Virus record (IMG/VR): IMGVR_UViG_3300031566_000150
Location: 1-39,618 of that record
DNA length: 39,618 nt
DNA from: a virus
Direction: 5' to 3' (one strand)
Under the pieces are notes generated by a model, which did not search any database, was not told the origin of the DNA, and saw only the letters and a program-made list of their open reading frames with translations. The translations under genes and the position numbers were made by a program. Positions 16,248-25,742 of the stretch are shown piece by piece. Within the stretch, counting starts at the first letter, position 1, and each line of letters begins with the position of its first letter.

Positions 16248-16650
16248 GAAAGAATTACAGGATAGAGGCTATGGGCTTGGTGGTGTATGGGACAATACAC
16301 GCAAGCAAATATACTATACCCCCGATGGCAGGAAGGTAGAGAGGATAGTGCAGCATCGGGAAAGGCAGGACGGCAAGGTTTACGACATCACGCTTGCGGA
16401 AGGATACACATTGTCACCGCCAGCGAATCCTAAGTTGTATTGTCCTGGATGTGATAAATGGCATGACACACAGGAGGAAGTTGATGCTTGTATAAAGACA
16501 AAGAAAGCAATTGAGAGGAAAGGGCAGAGGCTTGTTGACAAGATGATGGGAAAGGGAGACAAGAAGATAGAGAACCTTGAGGCGAAGATAGAGAAATTAA
16601 CAAACATAGTAGAGAAACTATTGGAGGGGAAGAATGGGACTAAGGTTTAA
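16240..16650 (+). CDS. Zinc-knuckle protein with C-terminal coiled coil (136 aa)
   Basis: It overlaps the previous gene by eight bases. The middle carries a CPGCDKWHDTQEEVDAC pattern (C2-H-C type), and the C-terminus is a charged coiled coil (EKIEKLTNIVEKLLEG type). Found in the connector/tail region. It may be a minor structural or assembly factor. No family recognised. Confidence 0.55.
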   Translation: MDKKELQDRGYGLGGVWDNTRKQIYYTPDGRKVERIVQHRERQDGKVYDITLAEGYTLSPPANPKLYCPGCDKWHDTQEEVDACIKTKKAIERKGQRLVDKMMGKGDKKIENLEAKIEKLTNIVEKLLEGKNGTKV

Positions 16651-16921
16651 CCAAGAACTGATGAATGCCAAGAAGATACTCAAGCCGAACATTCATGCAA
16701 GGTTACGCAAGGAGATAGACGAAATCAGGGGGAGACATGGACATAATAATCAAGAGAGACCCAACACAGAAGGCGATATTTCTGAACCCGAAGGACAAGC
16801 GGAGCACGATAATCCCGTTGTACAAGATGGGGAAGCAGGAACTCCAGGAGACAATGGAGGGCGTGTTAGAAAAACAAGGCGTACCAAAAGAAGAAAGACA
16901 AGAAGTAATCGAGCAAGCTGA
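16634..16921 (+). CDS. Hypothetical protein, possible N-terminal frame of a frameshifted gene
   Basis: It starts behind GGAGGGGAAGA. The first 33 residues (MGLRFNQELMNAKKILK...) look natural. After about position 16733 the frame becomes an unnatural Arg/Glu/Gly-rich tract, while the +1 frame reads as a well-composed protein. The change falls at a run of five G (16731-16735 region). Either this is a real 95-residue protein overlapping the next gene by 185 bases, or the two frames form one gene joined by a frameshift or separated by an assembly indel. Confidence 0.4.
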   Translation: MGLRFNQELMNAKKILKPNIHARLRKEIDEIRGRHGHNNQERPNTEGDISEPEGQAEHDNPVVQDGEAGTPGDNGGRVRKTRRTKRRKTRSNRAS

Positions 16922-17039
16922 GAAAGCCCATGAAAATAGGATAAAAACGCATGAGGCAAGTGTGGAATTGAGACGCAGGGTCGAGGGTCAAGTTCCGCAT
17001 ATGAGGAAGAAGGGCGGCAAGTGGCAGAACGTAAAATAG
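16737..17039 (+). CDS. Hypothetical basic helical protein (100 aa)
   Basis: The ATG lies two bases after GGGGGAG, a tight spacing. The product has a beta-like start (MDIIIKRDPTQKAIFLNPKD), a long charged helical middle and a basic tail (MRKKGGKWQ). Composition looks like a real protein throughout. It overlaps the preceding frame heavily, and may be the C-terminal part of one frameshifted product of about 135 residues. Its place among connector and tail genes suggests an assembly role; nothing more is visible. Confidence 0.6.
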   Translation: MDIIIKRDPTQKAIFLNPKDKRSTIIPLYKMGKQELQETMEGVLEKQGVPKEERQEVIEQAEKAHENRIKTHEASVELRRRVEGQVPHMRKKGGKWQNVK

Positions 17040-17048
17040 GAGGATTAA

Positions 17049-17411
17049 ATGGAAAGAATAGGTAATTGGCTAACAGTCACAATAGACATCAGCGTAGATG
17101 CTGATAATTCTGCAGCGGTTAATCTTGGGGGTTGCTTCAAGGAGCTGATGATTTTAGCACCTGCGAGTGCCTTAACATTGTGTAAGATTTCGCCAGAAGT
17201 CTCTAAGGACGGTAGCACATTCTACCCTGTTTATGTGACCGACCCCGCAAGTGGCAATGATAAGAAAATATTAGCGGCTACTGACAGGACTGGAGACTAT
17301 ACTTGGATAGTGCCTATCGGTGGTGCTGAATGGATAAAGATTGCCTGCGATACAACCCAAACTACAGGTGATAAGACCCTCTATGTAAGAGGTATTGGCA
17401 AACTGGAATAA
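17049..17411 (+). CDS. Probable minor structural protein (120 aa)
   Basis: It starts after AGGAGGATTAA. Beta-rich, with alternating hydrophobic residues and Thr/Asp turns, ending TLYVRGIGKLE, a pattern often seen in small virion proteins of the head-tail connector or baseplate. No catalytic motif. The call rests on composition and on neighbours that look structural. Confidence 0.6.
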   Translation: MERIGNWLTVTIDISVDADNSAAVNLGGCFKELMILAPASALTLCKISPEVSKDGSTFYPVYVTDPASGNDKKILAATDRTGDYTWIVPIGGAEWIKIACDTTQTTGDKTLYVRGIGKLE

Positions 17412-17426
17412 TTTATAGGAATCTAC

Positions 17427-17443
17427 CAGTGAATTATTCACTG
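17427..17443 (+). promoter_or_regulatory. Perfect stem-loop in the 63-base intergenic gap
   Basis: CAGTGAA (17427-17433) pairs with TTCACTG (17437-17443) around TTA. No U-tract follows. It lies 31 bases upstream of the next start and could stabilise or process the mRNA, or be a small operator since it is a perfect dyad. Confidence 0.5.
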
Positions 17444-17474
17444 TAAATATAAAATAAATACAGGAGGTAAACAA

Positions 17475-17879
17475 ATGGCAGGTTCAAAAAGCGATTTCTT
17501 AGAGCTAGAGGTATTAGACCATGTATTAGGCAATCTTGCCTACACAGCACCAGCTAATGTGTATGTAGCTTTATACACAGCAGACCCAAGTGATGCTGGT
17601 GGGGGAACAGAGTGTACAGATGGCTCTTATGCGAGGGCAACAGTTGTCAATAATTATACCAACTGGCCTAACGCATCTTCAGGAGCTAAAGCTAACGGTA
17701 CAGAGATAACCTTTACAGAAGCTACGGCAAGCTGGGGCACAGTGTGTGCTTTTGGTATCTTTGACAACCTAACTGTTGGTAACTTGCTCTATTGGGCTGA
17801 ATTGACGACCAACAAGACCATAGACTCTGGAGACACGGCGAAATTTGCGGTTGGGGATCTGGATGTTACCGAAGACTAG
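17475..17879 (+). CDS. Tail-associated structural protein (134 aa)
   Basis: It starts after CAGGAGGTAAACA. The sequence follows a familiar phage pattern: an N-terminal helix ending LDHVLG, then VYVALYTADP, a Gly/Thr-rich loop with SYAR, and a beta-rich C-terminus with WAELTTNKTI and GDTAKFAVGDL. Proteins of this type are generally annotated as tail-fibre or tail proteins of siphoviruses and podoviruses. Exact position in the virion is not known. Confidence 0.7.
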   Translation: MAGSKSDFLELEVLDHVLGNLAYTAPANVYVALYTADPSDAGGGTECTDGSYARATVVNNYTNWPNASSGAKANGTEITFTEATASWGTVCAFGIFDNLTVGNLLYWAELTTNKTIDSGDTAKFAVGDLDVTED

Positions 17880-17884
17880 GGAAT

Positions 17885-18133
17885 ATGACAGCGTTCCAGT
17901 TTCTCAAGGGGCTTGAGTTTTTGCCTAATTCTGTTGAGAGGGAGAAGACTGGGCGAGCATCTAATAGTCAGATTAGGAGATGGCTTACAAATTCGGCTGT
18001 TATTATAAATGGCGTAACTCCCTCTCCAGATGACGAGGTAAGATTTCCCATAACCGAACTGGTTTTCTTCCCACACGGAGAAAGAAGAACCACAATGGTA
18101 AAGATGGAGGATTTAATGAGGGGTAGTTCATAA
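17885..18133 (+). CDS. Small S4-like protein (82 aa)
   Basis: It starts five bases after the previous stop. The segment GRASNSQIRRWLTNSAVIIN followed by GVTPSPDDEVRFPI resembles the helix-turn-strand layout of S4-type RNA-binding domains (helix with RRWL, then 'aVIING...pddeV'). Similar small proteins occur among phage tail genes. RNA binding is an inference from this resemblance only. Confidence 0.55.
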   Translation: MTAFQFLKGLEFLPNSVEREKTGRASNSQIRRWLTNSAVIINGVTPSPDDEVRFPITELVFFPHGERRTTMVKMEDLMRGSS

Positions 18134-18160
18134 GTGGCTGCCCCTTTTAAGGATTAGATT

Positions 18161-20920
18161 ATGGCAGTAGAAGACTTTACCACCTATGAAGAGTTAGATG
18201 ATAACAGCCATATCGGACTGGTAGGCACAAACCATATTGACTTTGATGCCTATATGAATGAAGATGCCTATCTCTATAAGGATAGGGGCGTTGACCACTT
18301 CGGCGACTTTACGCATAAGATAGATGTAGAAATAGTATCTTCCCCTAGTGGTTATACTAACGGGGCGATAGACCTTCTATCAAATGATATTGACGATGTC
18401 TATGGGTTAGAGGTCGCTGACAAAACATTCATAAATATAATAATAGCACGGACAACTTCCTTCCCCAGTGTATATACAATTTATTTGAATGAAACTTATC
18501 TTGGAGATAATTACCTCGATACCTATACCTGTGCTATCTCCACTTGGTATTACTTACTTGTTAAGAAAGTTGGGACAAGTCTTAAATGTGGGATTTATAG
18601 CACAACAGCAAAAAGGGATGCAGGGAATGCCGAGGATGGGGATTTTGATAACTTAGCCTTAACCCTCCACGCAGACCATAAATTCAGGTATATCTTCCCT
18701 GTTAACACAAATAACCAACCATTGGCTCGCCATCTTGATATAGATGTTGAGAACCTAGATTTGCAGGAAGCAGCAGCAGAATATCTAGCAGGAGTTTCTA
18801 ATGGAGTAACCACTTGTTCTGGAATAGCCAAGATTTCTAAAAAGATAACTGGGATTATTCAGGGAGTTGCTAGTCTTGCTGGAATAATAACAACCTCGAA
18901 AGAAATATCCTGCACAGATGTTGGATTTGTCGGAAATTGTCTCACGGCTATAAAATCACTTGGAAATGGTGTTGTCATAGCTGGAAACGGGGGAGTAACT
19001 GATAATAATTATGGTCATATATTCCGTTCTACTGATTATGGTTTAACCTGGACAGACTTAGGGCAGATTAGCACAGGAGGCGTAACTGGAGGTTATGGAA
19101 TCCCACAGCGTTCTATGGCAAATTTGGGGAATGGGATTGCTCTATTTGGGGATTATGCCAGCCACATCTGGCGTTCAATAGATTATGGTTTAACCTGGAC
19201 AGACTTAGGTGCAATTCTTACTTCTTACTCTATGGCTTTGGAATATCTGGAGAATGGTATTGTCATAGTTGGTGATGATTATGGTGTGGTTTGGCGTTCA
19301 ACTGATTATGGTGTTAATTGGACACAACTTGATTTTCTTGGCAATAATGCAGTTCAAATTATAAGATACCTAGGTGATGGCATCGTCATATTTACTGAAG
19401 AGGCTTGGAGTAATCCCAGTGCAGTATGGCGTTCAACAGACTATGGGTTTACTTGGACAAAAGTTGATGATATTTCTGATGCTACACTTCGTAGTGCAGC
19501 ATATTTTGGGAATGGTATTATCACATTAGGCGATAATAATGGTCATGTCTTCCGCTCCATAGACTACGGTGAAAATTGGACAGACCTTGGAGCAATTACT
19601 AGCTACCATGTTATATGTATGGAGACTACGGGAAATGGTGTTGCTTTTCTTACTGGTGAAAAGCATATCTGGTGCTCTATAGATAATGGTGCTAACTGGG
19701 CAGACTTTGGAGTCATCTTTGATGGAGAGAATGATATTTTCGGCAACCTCGCCTATGATATGGCATACCTGGGGAATAGTTCCTCAGCATATTGTCTCTA
19801 TACTGGGCATATCTACATCTGCGATGAAATAACAACTTATCTTGCTGGAATTTCTACTGGTATAGCTTCTGTTGAAGGCAAGTTGGTTGATTTCCTTCGT
19901 CAATTAGCTGGGAGTGTCGCTGGTGTTGCTTCTGTGGCTGGGTTGGCGAAACATTATTATCTTGAGGGTGTAGAGCAAACACAGTATGATAGTTATTATA
20001 TTCTGGAAGGTGGCGATACCACCTATTTCCTCCGAGCAGGACAACGCTTAATAATCTCCAATAGAGTTGTCAACACACTCTCCTTTTACTTATCTAAGTT
20101 TGGTTCTCCCACAGGAGATGTAACCTTTAGAATCAGAAAGTTAGACAATACCATAATCAACGAAAAGATATTTGGAAATGCCAATACTTTAACAACAGGT
20201 GTTGTCCTATATACAGTAACTTTTGACACTCCCGTAAATATAAATGAGGAAGTCAGAATTTCAGTGGACTTTTCTGGGGGGAATAGTTCTAATGGAATTG
20301 TTGTTTGGTTTCAATCTTCAGATGTCAAGGCCAATGAGCAAGTTACAATATATTCTGTCGCTTCCGGTTGGCAGGATGGTGCTGGCGATTGTGCCTATAG
20401 ATACACTTACCAAGTCATTAACACCCGCCCTCTGGCAGGTTTAATCGCTGGAGTTGCTTCTGTTGCGGGTGACTTGCCTATCACTAAGAAAATAGCAGGG
20501 TCTATCAGTGGGATAGCTTCTATCTCAGGGATTGCGAAAGTCAGCCGTAGAATAGCTGGGACTGTTACCGGAATAGCATCGGTTAGGGGTGACCTGTTCG
20601 GAATATATATTCAATATCTTGCAGGGGTCGTTAGTGGAGTGGCTTCGGTAGTCGGTAATCTACCAGTTACCAAGAAGATAGCGGGAATCTCGGCAGGTGT
20701 GGCGGCGGTTTCAGGAGCAACTAAGATTCTGAAGAAGCTGGCTGGTCTTATTACTGGGGTAGCCACAGTTATCGGGGAACCACTATCAAGAATAAATGCG
20801 AAATCAATCCTTGATGCTTATACTCTTTATGAGTCTGAGATGTCTCGGAATCCTCAATATAAGGCAAAGATGGACAAAAGTCCTACTTACAAATCAGAAA
20901 TAGGGAGAAGAAATGGATAA
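18161..20920 (+). CDS. Tail fibre / receptor-binding protein with Asp-box propeller and LAG repeats
   Basis: A 919-residue fibre-like protein. Residues 1-200 form a beta-rich, Tyr/Asp-rich head of the concanavalin/laminin-G style. Residues about 285-515 hold six Asp-box repeats (RSTDYGLTWTDLG and variants), as in sialidase or BNR-type beta-propellers. A beta-sandwich-like region (about 615-750) follows. Ten copies of a 14-residue motif, consensus xxAGxxxGVASVxG, occur in three groups (about 207-245, 563-610, 756-885). The C-terminus is polar. A role in host-surface contact fits the position and domain set. Two Asp-box copies share long stretches of DNA identity, indicating recent duplication or conversion. 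Confidence 0.75.
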   Translation: MAVEDFTTYEELDDNSHIGLVGTNHIDFDAYMNEDAYLYKDRGVDHFGDFTHKIDVEIVSSPSGYTNGAIDLLSNDIDDVYGLEVADKTFINIIIARTTSFPSVYTIYLNETYLGDNYLDTYTCAISTWYYLLVKKVGTSLKCGIYSTTAKRDAGNAEDGDFDNLALTLHADHKFRYIFPVNTNNQPLARHLDIDVENLDLQEAAAEYLAGVSNGVTTCSGIAKISKKITGIIQGVASLAGIITTSKEISCTDVGFVGNCLTAIKSLGNGVVIAGNGGVTDNNYGHIFRSTDYGLTWTDLGQISTGGVTGGYGIPQRSMANLGNGIALFGDYASHIWRSIDYGLTWTDLGAILTSYSMALEYLENGIVIVGDDYGVVWRSTDYGVNWTQLDFLGNNAVQIIRYLGDGIVIFTEEAWSNPSAVWRSTDYGFTWTKVDDISDATLRSAAYFGNGIITLGDNNGHVFRSIDYGENWTDLGAITSYHVICMETTGNGVAFLTGEKHIWCSIDNGANWADFGVIFDGENDIFGNLAYDMAYLGNSSSAYCLYTGHIYICDEITTYLAGISTGIASVEGKLVDFLRQLAGSVAGVASVAGLAKHYYLEGVEQTQYDSYYILEGGDTTYFLRAGQRLIISNRVVNTLSFYLSKFGSPTGDVTFRIRKLDNTIINEKIFGNANTLTTGVVLYTVTFDTPVNINEEVRISVDFSGGNSSNGIVVWFQSSDVKANEQVTIYSVASGWQDGAGDCAYRYTYQVINTRPLAGLIAGVASVAGDLPITKKIAGSISGIASISGIAKVSRRIAGTVTGIASVRGDLFGIYIQYLAGVVSGVASVVGNLPVTKKIAGISAGVAAVSGATKILKKLAGLITGVATVIGEPLSRINAKSILDAYTLYESEMSRNPQYKAKMDKSPTYKSEIGRRNG

Positions 20921-21203
20921 ATATAGGAGAACTGCAACAGTGCCAATAAGGGCGAGATTCTGGGAAGACGGAGAGTTGACCAATGTTACTACCTATACTA
21001 TCGGCATAGAAGACCCAAGCGGGCAACTTGTGACAGCAGATGGACAAACTATGGAAACCAGCGAAACTGGTATCTATACCTATGATTACACTTCTGCTGC
21101 AACAGCGATATTGGGTAAATATACAGCCCACGCCTTTCTGACGAAAGGCTCTCACGTTGAAGTGCCAGAGTATGTCTTTGAAATAGTAAAAGAGGTGACT
21201 TAA
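20913..21203 (+). CDS. Small Ig-like structural protein (96 aa)
   Basis: It overlaps the end of the fibre gene by eight bases. The protein has a beta-sandwich pattern (TVPIRARFWEDGELTNVT, then GIYTYDYT and GKYTAHAF), like Ig-like or bacterial-macroglobulin-like domains in phage tails. It is probably an accessory to the fibre or the tail tip. Ends with a TAATG overlap into the next gene. Confidence 0.6.
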   Translation: MDKYRRTATVPIRARFWEDGELTNVTTYTIGIEDPSGQLVTADGQTMETSETGIYTYDYTSAATAILGKYTAHAFLTKGSHVEVPEYVFEIVKEVT

Positions 21204-22435
21204 TGAGCAAAACTTTATCAACACTTCGGACAAAATTAGACGAGATAATCGGCGATACCGTTTCTGGCACAACATCAAGTGCAGGTGATGATGTTGACTA
21301 TACAACGGCGGTTGACGCTTCTCTAGCAAGATACCCTGATGACTGGTTTAAGGACAAGTATCTTTATATGATAGTCGCCTTAGAGGAGAGGATGGTAAAG
21401 ACATTCCTCTCGCCAGAAGGCACTCTTACCGTTTGGGAAGCTTTTACTGCACAGGTGGCTACAGCCAAAGCATACAAGTTGTCCCGTTTCTGCATTGCCG
21501 ATAAAATGGTTCACTTAAACCGTGCTCTGGTTGATTCTTACCCGTATTTCTACAACAGGATTACGGGGGTTCTATTAGGGCAGGGAAGCGAGGATAGGGA
21601 GTATCTAATATCGGATATTATCGGGGACACATTCAGCGACATACCCGAACAACTTTATGTTCAAGAGGCATACACAGGAACTCATACAACGACTACTGGT
21701 GCTACCTTAACGGATAGTAATGCAGACTGGGATGATGATGAGCTTATCGGGCATATCGTTTACAACAAGACAGATGGTAGCTATGGAACTATTACCGACA
21801 ATGATTCAACAACGGTAACTGCGACTTTAGCAGGGGGAACTGATGACGAATGGGATGAAGACGATGAATACCTGATAGCCAAGAACTTGATGCCTGACAG
21901 GACACTCGCCTTTAAGGTTATCACGGGGGATAACGCCAAGTTCTACGCCAATGTCAAGGACACTGAATTGATACTCTGTGTGGGGCAATCACAACTCACG
22001 GCGTTCGTTGCCGCAAAGGGTGGGTCTGCAACTGCTACCACATCCCTTCATTTAATAGATACTACCAAGAACCAATTTGTGGCTGCTGATGTTGGGCGGA
22101 AAGTCTGGAATAGCACAGATGATACTTACGCTTACATTACTGCATATACCTCTACCTCTGATGTTACTTTAGATACAAACATTATGGCTAGTGGGGAGGA
22201 TTATACCATTGATGCCACCACCGAACTTGACACAGACGAGCAAGCTGAGATTGTTGCCTTGAAAGGTGCTGCTAATCTATATAAGGCTGTGCTTGCCACC
22301 ATTGACTCCAGTGAGGTAGCTGACTTTAGAGCATTAGCAGATAAATGGGAGTGGGACTTCTGGTATCGGATAACTCACAAGTTTATGCCATCGCTGGTAA
22401 ATAGAATCCCGATTGACTGGAGTTGGGCAGAATGA
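21203..22435 (+). CDS. Tail or connector structural protein (410 aa)
   Basis: It starts in a TAATG overlap. Residues 1-130 are helical. Residues about 165-230 form a small beta module: TGATLTDSNADWDDDELIG is followed by VYNKTDGSYGTITDNDSTTVTATL, a module widely seen in phage tail and fibre proteins. A second related stretch (TTSLHLIDTTKNQF) lies near 275. The last third is helical. It may be a tail-tube or connector protein with inserted beta modules. Confidence 0.6.
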   Translation: MSKTLSTLRTKLDEIIGDTVSGTTSSAGDDVDYTTAVDASLARYPDDWFKDKYLYMIVALEERMVKTFLSPEGTLTVWEAFTAQVATAKAYKLSRFCIADKMVHLNRALVDSYPYFYNRITGVLLGQGSEDREYLISDIIGDTFSDIPEQLYVQEAYTGTHTTTTGATLTDSNADWDDDELIGHIVYNKTDGSYGTITDNDSTTVTATLAGGTDDEWDEDDEYLIAKNLMPDRTLAFKVITGDNAKFYANVKDTELILCVGQSQLTAFVAAKGGSATATTSLHLIDTTKNQFVAADVGRKVWNSTDDTYAYITAYTSTSDVTLDTNIMASGEDYTIDATTELDTDEQAEIVALKGAANLYKAVLATIDSSEVADFRALADKWEWDFWYRITHKFMPSLVNRIPIDWSWAE

Positions 22436-22602
22436 AGAATTATAGTGCACAAGACTATAAACGACTAAATAAGAAGGATAAAGACAAACTCACTCAAGAC
22501 CTTTCAAAAGAGAACAAGACCCTTGAGGACTATGAGGCAGAAATTAAGGCATTGTGGCCTAGAGAAGTTACTCTTCCTAAAGCAATCTGGAGGAAACGAT
22601 GA
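22432..22602 (+). CDS. Small charged protein (56 aa)
   Basis: It overlaps both neighbours (ATGA-type junctions), so it is translated by coupling. Lys/Asp-rich helical N-terminus and a C-terminus LWPREVTLPKAIWRKR. No recognised family; probably a small tail-assembly protein by position. Confidence 0.55.
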   Translation: MKNYSAQDYKRLNKKDKDKLTQDLSKENKTLEDYEAEIKALWPREVTLPKAIWRKR

Positions 22603-25600
22603 GACCTTATGATGTGACTTTTGAGAAAGACGGTGAGAAATACGGTTATCAGCTCAATGAATCCGCCGGTAAGAAAATGTGGTCGCTTACCGACCTCTCA
22701 TTACTTCCTGCTTCTATGATTACAGGCGAAGCCTCATATTCCAGTTATTCCCCTCAAAAGCAAATCGTAACACAGCAATCGGACTGGAGAGGCGGGTTAC
22801 AGGATTTATTCTTTGAAAGCCTTTATAAATACTATCGCTCAATCAATACCGATGCACGGTTCAAAGGGAAAGTCATATTAAGCGGGAAGGTTACCGATAA
22901 TAACATTAGTGCGATTGTAAATAGGGCAATCAAGAATCCCAACTTTGAGGAGTGGGAAGGTGCTATTCCTGCTGATTGGACAATAGTAGGCAAGGCAGAG
23001 CAGGCAACTGGCGATGATGCTTATAACGGCGATTATGCGGTTAAGTTAAGTGGCGGAACACTGGTGCATAAGGTAAATGACACTGTAAATATAGTAACTA
23101 GCCACGATGCTTATGATTTTACTAGTCTAAGGATATTAGTTAATTATATAAAAATTTATTACAACGCCCATAGGGTCTCAACGACCTATCATAATACTGC
23201 TGATACCACTAATGCAGTAACCAGTGCTAATGCTGTTGATTTAGCCACTGCTATAACACTAGCGAATGAAATAAAGGCTGACTATAACGCCCATAGAAGC
23301 CAGACTGGTGTTCACGTGAATAACGATACAGGTAATGTAGTAACTTCGGCAGATGCCTCCACATGGGCTAGCTGTTTTACACTGGCGAATGAAATAAAGG
23401 CGGATTATAATGCCCATCTCTCTGCTACTCTTACTGCAACTACTGGAAGCATATATCGGGATTTACCTTTCACCAGTGGCACAAAAGGGATAACAGTCAC
23501 TCTAAAGGCTAGGTGCAAGAAAAGCGGGACATTAACTCATGCCAGACTTTATATTGACGATGGGATTTCAGATGTAACTTATAGCAGTGAAGTAACTGCA
23601 ACATCCTATACCGAAACAACTGTTGAGAAGACGCTATCTGCAACTGCTACCAGATTGAGAATCGGGGCTGCCACTGAAGCTGAGGTTGAAAATTATCTTT
23701 TCATTGATTATGCAAGAAACGAATATGCTTCCTTAACGCTGGATGAGTGTGCAGCGATGAAAGAGTTTAACAGCAAGGTTTACTTTGCTTATGGTAAATA
23801 TTTATTCCAGGAAGATTCAGCGGGAATACAGGTGACAACGGAGTTTCCTGAGACTATCACCGCTTTATGCGTATATCAGGATTATTTACTTATCGGGCAG
23901 GGATATGACAAGCATTGGTGGTATTCAAGCGATGGCTGGACTTTTACCGAGAACGATGAGGTTTATGACAGCACTCCGATGGGAGCAAAGTGTATGTCAA
24001 ATATAGGCAATAGCAAGTTCTGGTTTTCAGACACCGAGAACACGATGAGAGATGTGAAAAAACCGATAAATGGAACAGGAGATGATTATACACCTTCCAC
24101 ACAATATACGGTAGGCAGTGATACTTATGAGATAACAGGGCTGGTTGACCACGAAGATACCGTCTTTGTCAGAAAGCAAGATATGGTGTATTACCTTTCT
24201 GGAAGCGATGTTATAAATCTGATTCCTAAACTGTATGCTCTAGTCAATACCAGTGTGGACTATCCTCTGTATTACTGGGGGGATAGCCTTTATGTTCCCT
24301 GCGGGACTAGCTCACTGTTTGAATACAACATAAGCGATGGTATGACGACTGACATCTCTCCATTGCAATTTGCGATTGGCGATACAAAGTATGATGGCAA
24401 GATAAGAGGATTGGCTGGTGATGAGAGTTATTTGTATATCACAGTGGAGACCGATACACAGGCTTTAATCCTTTGCGGGCATTGGGAGACCATAGATGAC
24501 ACAGATTGGAGATGGCATCCGATATATGAAGTAACAGAAACTTTGAGTGAATTCTTTCCGCTGCTTATCTCTAACGCAGTTGGGGGCAAGAAATTATATA
24601 TAGGGGATTATTGTTTAGGGGGTACAACCTCACCCACTGGACATACTGCCAGTGATTGGGTTAATGAGGAAAGAGCGTATGATGGGGATATATCCCGCAT
24701 AAGCGGAACTTTCTACCCTGCAACTCCAATCAACTCCTGGACTGAATACCTAGAATTGACACATTCGGGTGTGGCTTGCAGCAGCATTGGGTATTGGTCA
24801 AACCTTTATTGTGAAACAGACTTGATAGACATTGATGCTTATTATAATACAGGTTGGCACGATGTTTATCAAGGTGCTAATGAGGCAGTAGGCTGGCATT
24901 ACCACAATTTACCCGCTAGTGGTACACAAACTATAACGAAGATAAGAATACGGCGGTACAACAGCGATAATTATTATCCTTGTGCACTCTGGTTTTATGA
25001 AGCCGTATTAGGTGGGAATGCAGGATTTTATAATAGCACAATCATACTTCCAATATCCTATGTAGACCCGACAAGCGAAATAGGGTATGAGTTTAAATCG
25101 CCTGGGGATTTCATCACAGCCTGGTATAGAACGAACTTCAGCGACCTGGATAAATACTTTCAGGAACTAAGGGTAACAAGCAAAGTCAGAACTGACGGCG
25201 ACATAGCAGTTTATTATCAGTTGAAAGGCGATGGAGACCCCGATGATGATGCTAACTGGACATTATTGGGAAGATGCACACAGAACGATGTGATAAGTGG
25301 CAATTATCCCGATGAATATACTGACATATTCCCCATCAATAAGGCATCGGAGAGGATAAGATTTAAGTTTACCTTATCAACGACAGATGATAATTACAGC
25401 CCGATATTAAGTGGACTGCAGTTACTCTCCAGAATAACGGGTGCAACAAGCACAGGAAGCAAGATAAGGCAGATTGATATGACTCTTAAAGTCGGAGTTA
25501 GCGGAGCCATCGCTTCTGGGGCAATTTCCCATAAGACAGTAGCACAGCAAATAAAAGACCTTGAAATGTTAGACGATAGTATAGAACCACTGACTTTAAT

Positions 25601-25724
25601 TGGGTTAGACGGCGTGGAGAGAACTGTCCTGTTTGATGCAGTCGGGTTGAGAGAAGAGCCAGTGACTATTGGGAAAAACCGAGACGAGTGGACTGTCACT
25701 TGCACTTGTCTTGAAGCGAAGTAA
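22599..25724 (+). CDS. Large tail-tip / tail-hub-like structural protein (1041 aa)
   Basis: A long beta-rich protein at the end of the tail block. Residues about 160-272 contain three tandem copies of a helical repeat of about 45 residues built on NEIKADYNAH, HN(A/D)TADTTN and VTSA(D/N)A, a repeat common in phage structural proteins. The middle (about 380-640) is propeller-like (YGKYLFQ, VYQDYLLIGQGYDKHWWYSS). The C-terminal third looks like carbohydrate-binding or beta-sandwich sequence and ends with MTLKVGVSG and GLDGVERTV. Together with the fibre it probably contacts the host. No enzymatic motif is clear. Confidence 0.6.
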   Translation: MRPYDVTFEKDGEKYGYQLNESAGKKMWSLTDLSLLPASMITGEASYSSYSPQKQIVTQQSDWRGGLQDLFFESLYKYYRSINTDARFKGKVILSGKVTDNNISAIVNRAIKNPNFEEWEGAIPADWTIVGKAEQATGDDAYNGDYAVKLSGGTLVHKVNDTVNIVTSHDAYDFTSLRILVNYIKIYYNAHRVSTTYHNTADTTNAVTSANAVDLATAITLANEIKADYNAHRSQTGVHVNNDTGNVVTSADASTWASCFTLANEIKADYNAHLSATLTATTGSIYRDLPFTSGTKGITVTLKARCKKSGTLTHARLYIDDGISDVTYSSEVTATSYTETTVEKTLSATATRLRIGAATEAEVENYLFIDYARNEYASLTLDECAAMKEFNSKVYFAYGKYLFQEDSAGIQVTTEFPETITALCVYQDYLLIGQGYDKHWWYSSDGWTFTENDEVYDSTPMGAKCMSNIGNSKFWFSDTENTMRDVKKPINGTGDDYTPSTQYTVGSDTYEITGLVDHEDTVFVRKQDMVYYLSGSDVINLIPKLYALVNTSVDYPLYYWGDSLYVPCGTSSLFEYNISDGMTTDISPLQFAIGDTKYDGKIRGLAGDESYLYITVETDTQALILCGHWETIDDTDWRWHPIYEVTETLSEFFPLLISNAVGGKKLYIGDYCLGGTTSPTGHTASDWVNEERAYDGDISRISGTFYPATPINSWTEYLELTHSGVACSSIGYWSNLYCETDLIDIDAYYNTGWHDVYQGANEAVGWHYHNLPASGTQTITKIRIRRYNSDNYYPCALWFYEAVLGGNAGFYNSTIILPISYVDPTSEIGYEFKSPGDFITAWYRTNFSDLDKYFQELRVTSKVRTDGDIAVYYQLKGDGDPDDDANWTLLGRCTQNDVISGNYPDEYTDIFPINKASERIRFKFTLSTTDDNYSPILSGLQLLSRITGATSTGSKIRQIDMTLKVGVSGAIASGAISHKTVAQQIKDLEMLDDSIEPLTLIGLDGVERTVLFDAVGLREEPVTIGKNRDEWTVTCTCLEAK

Positions 25725-25742
25725 CATTTTCCGCACTTATTG

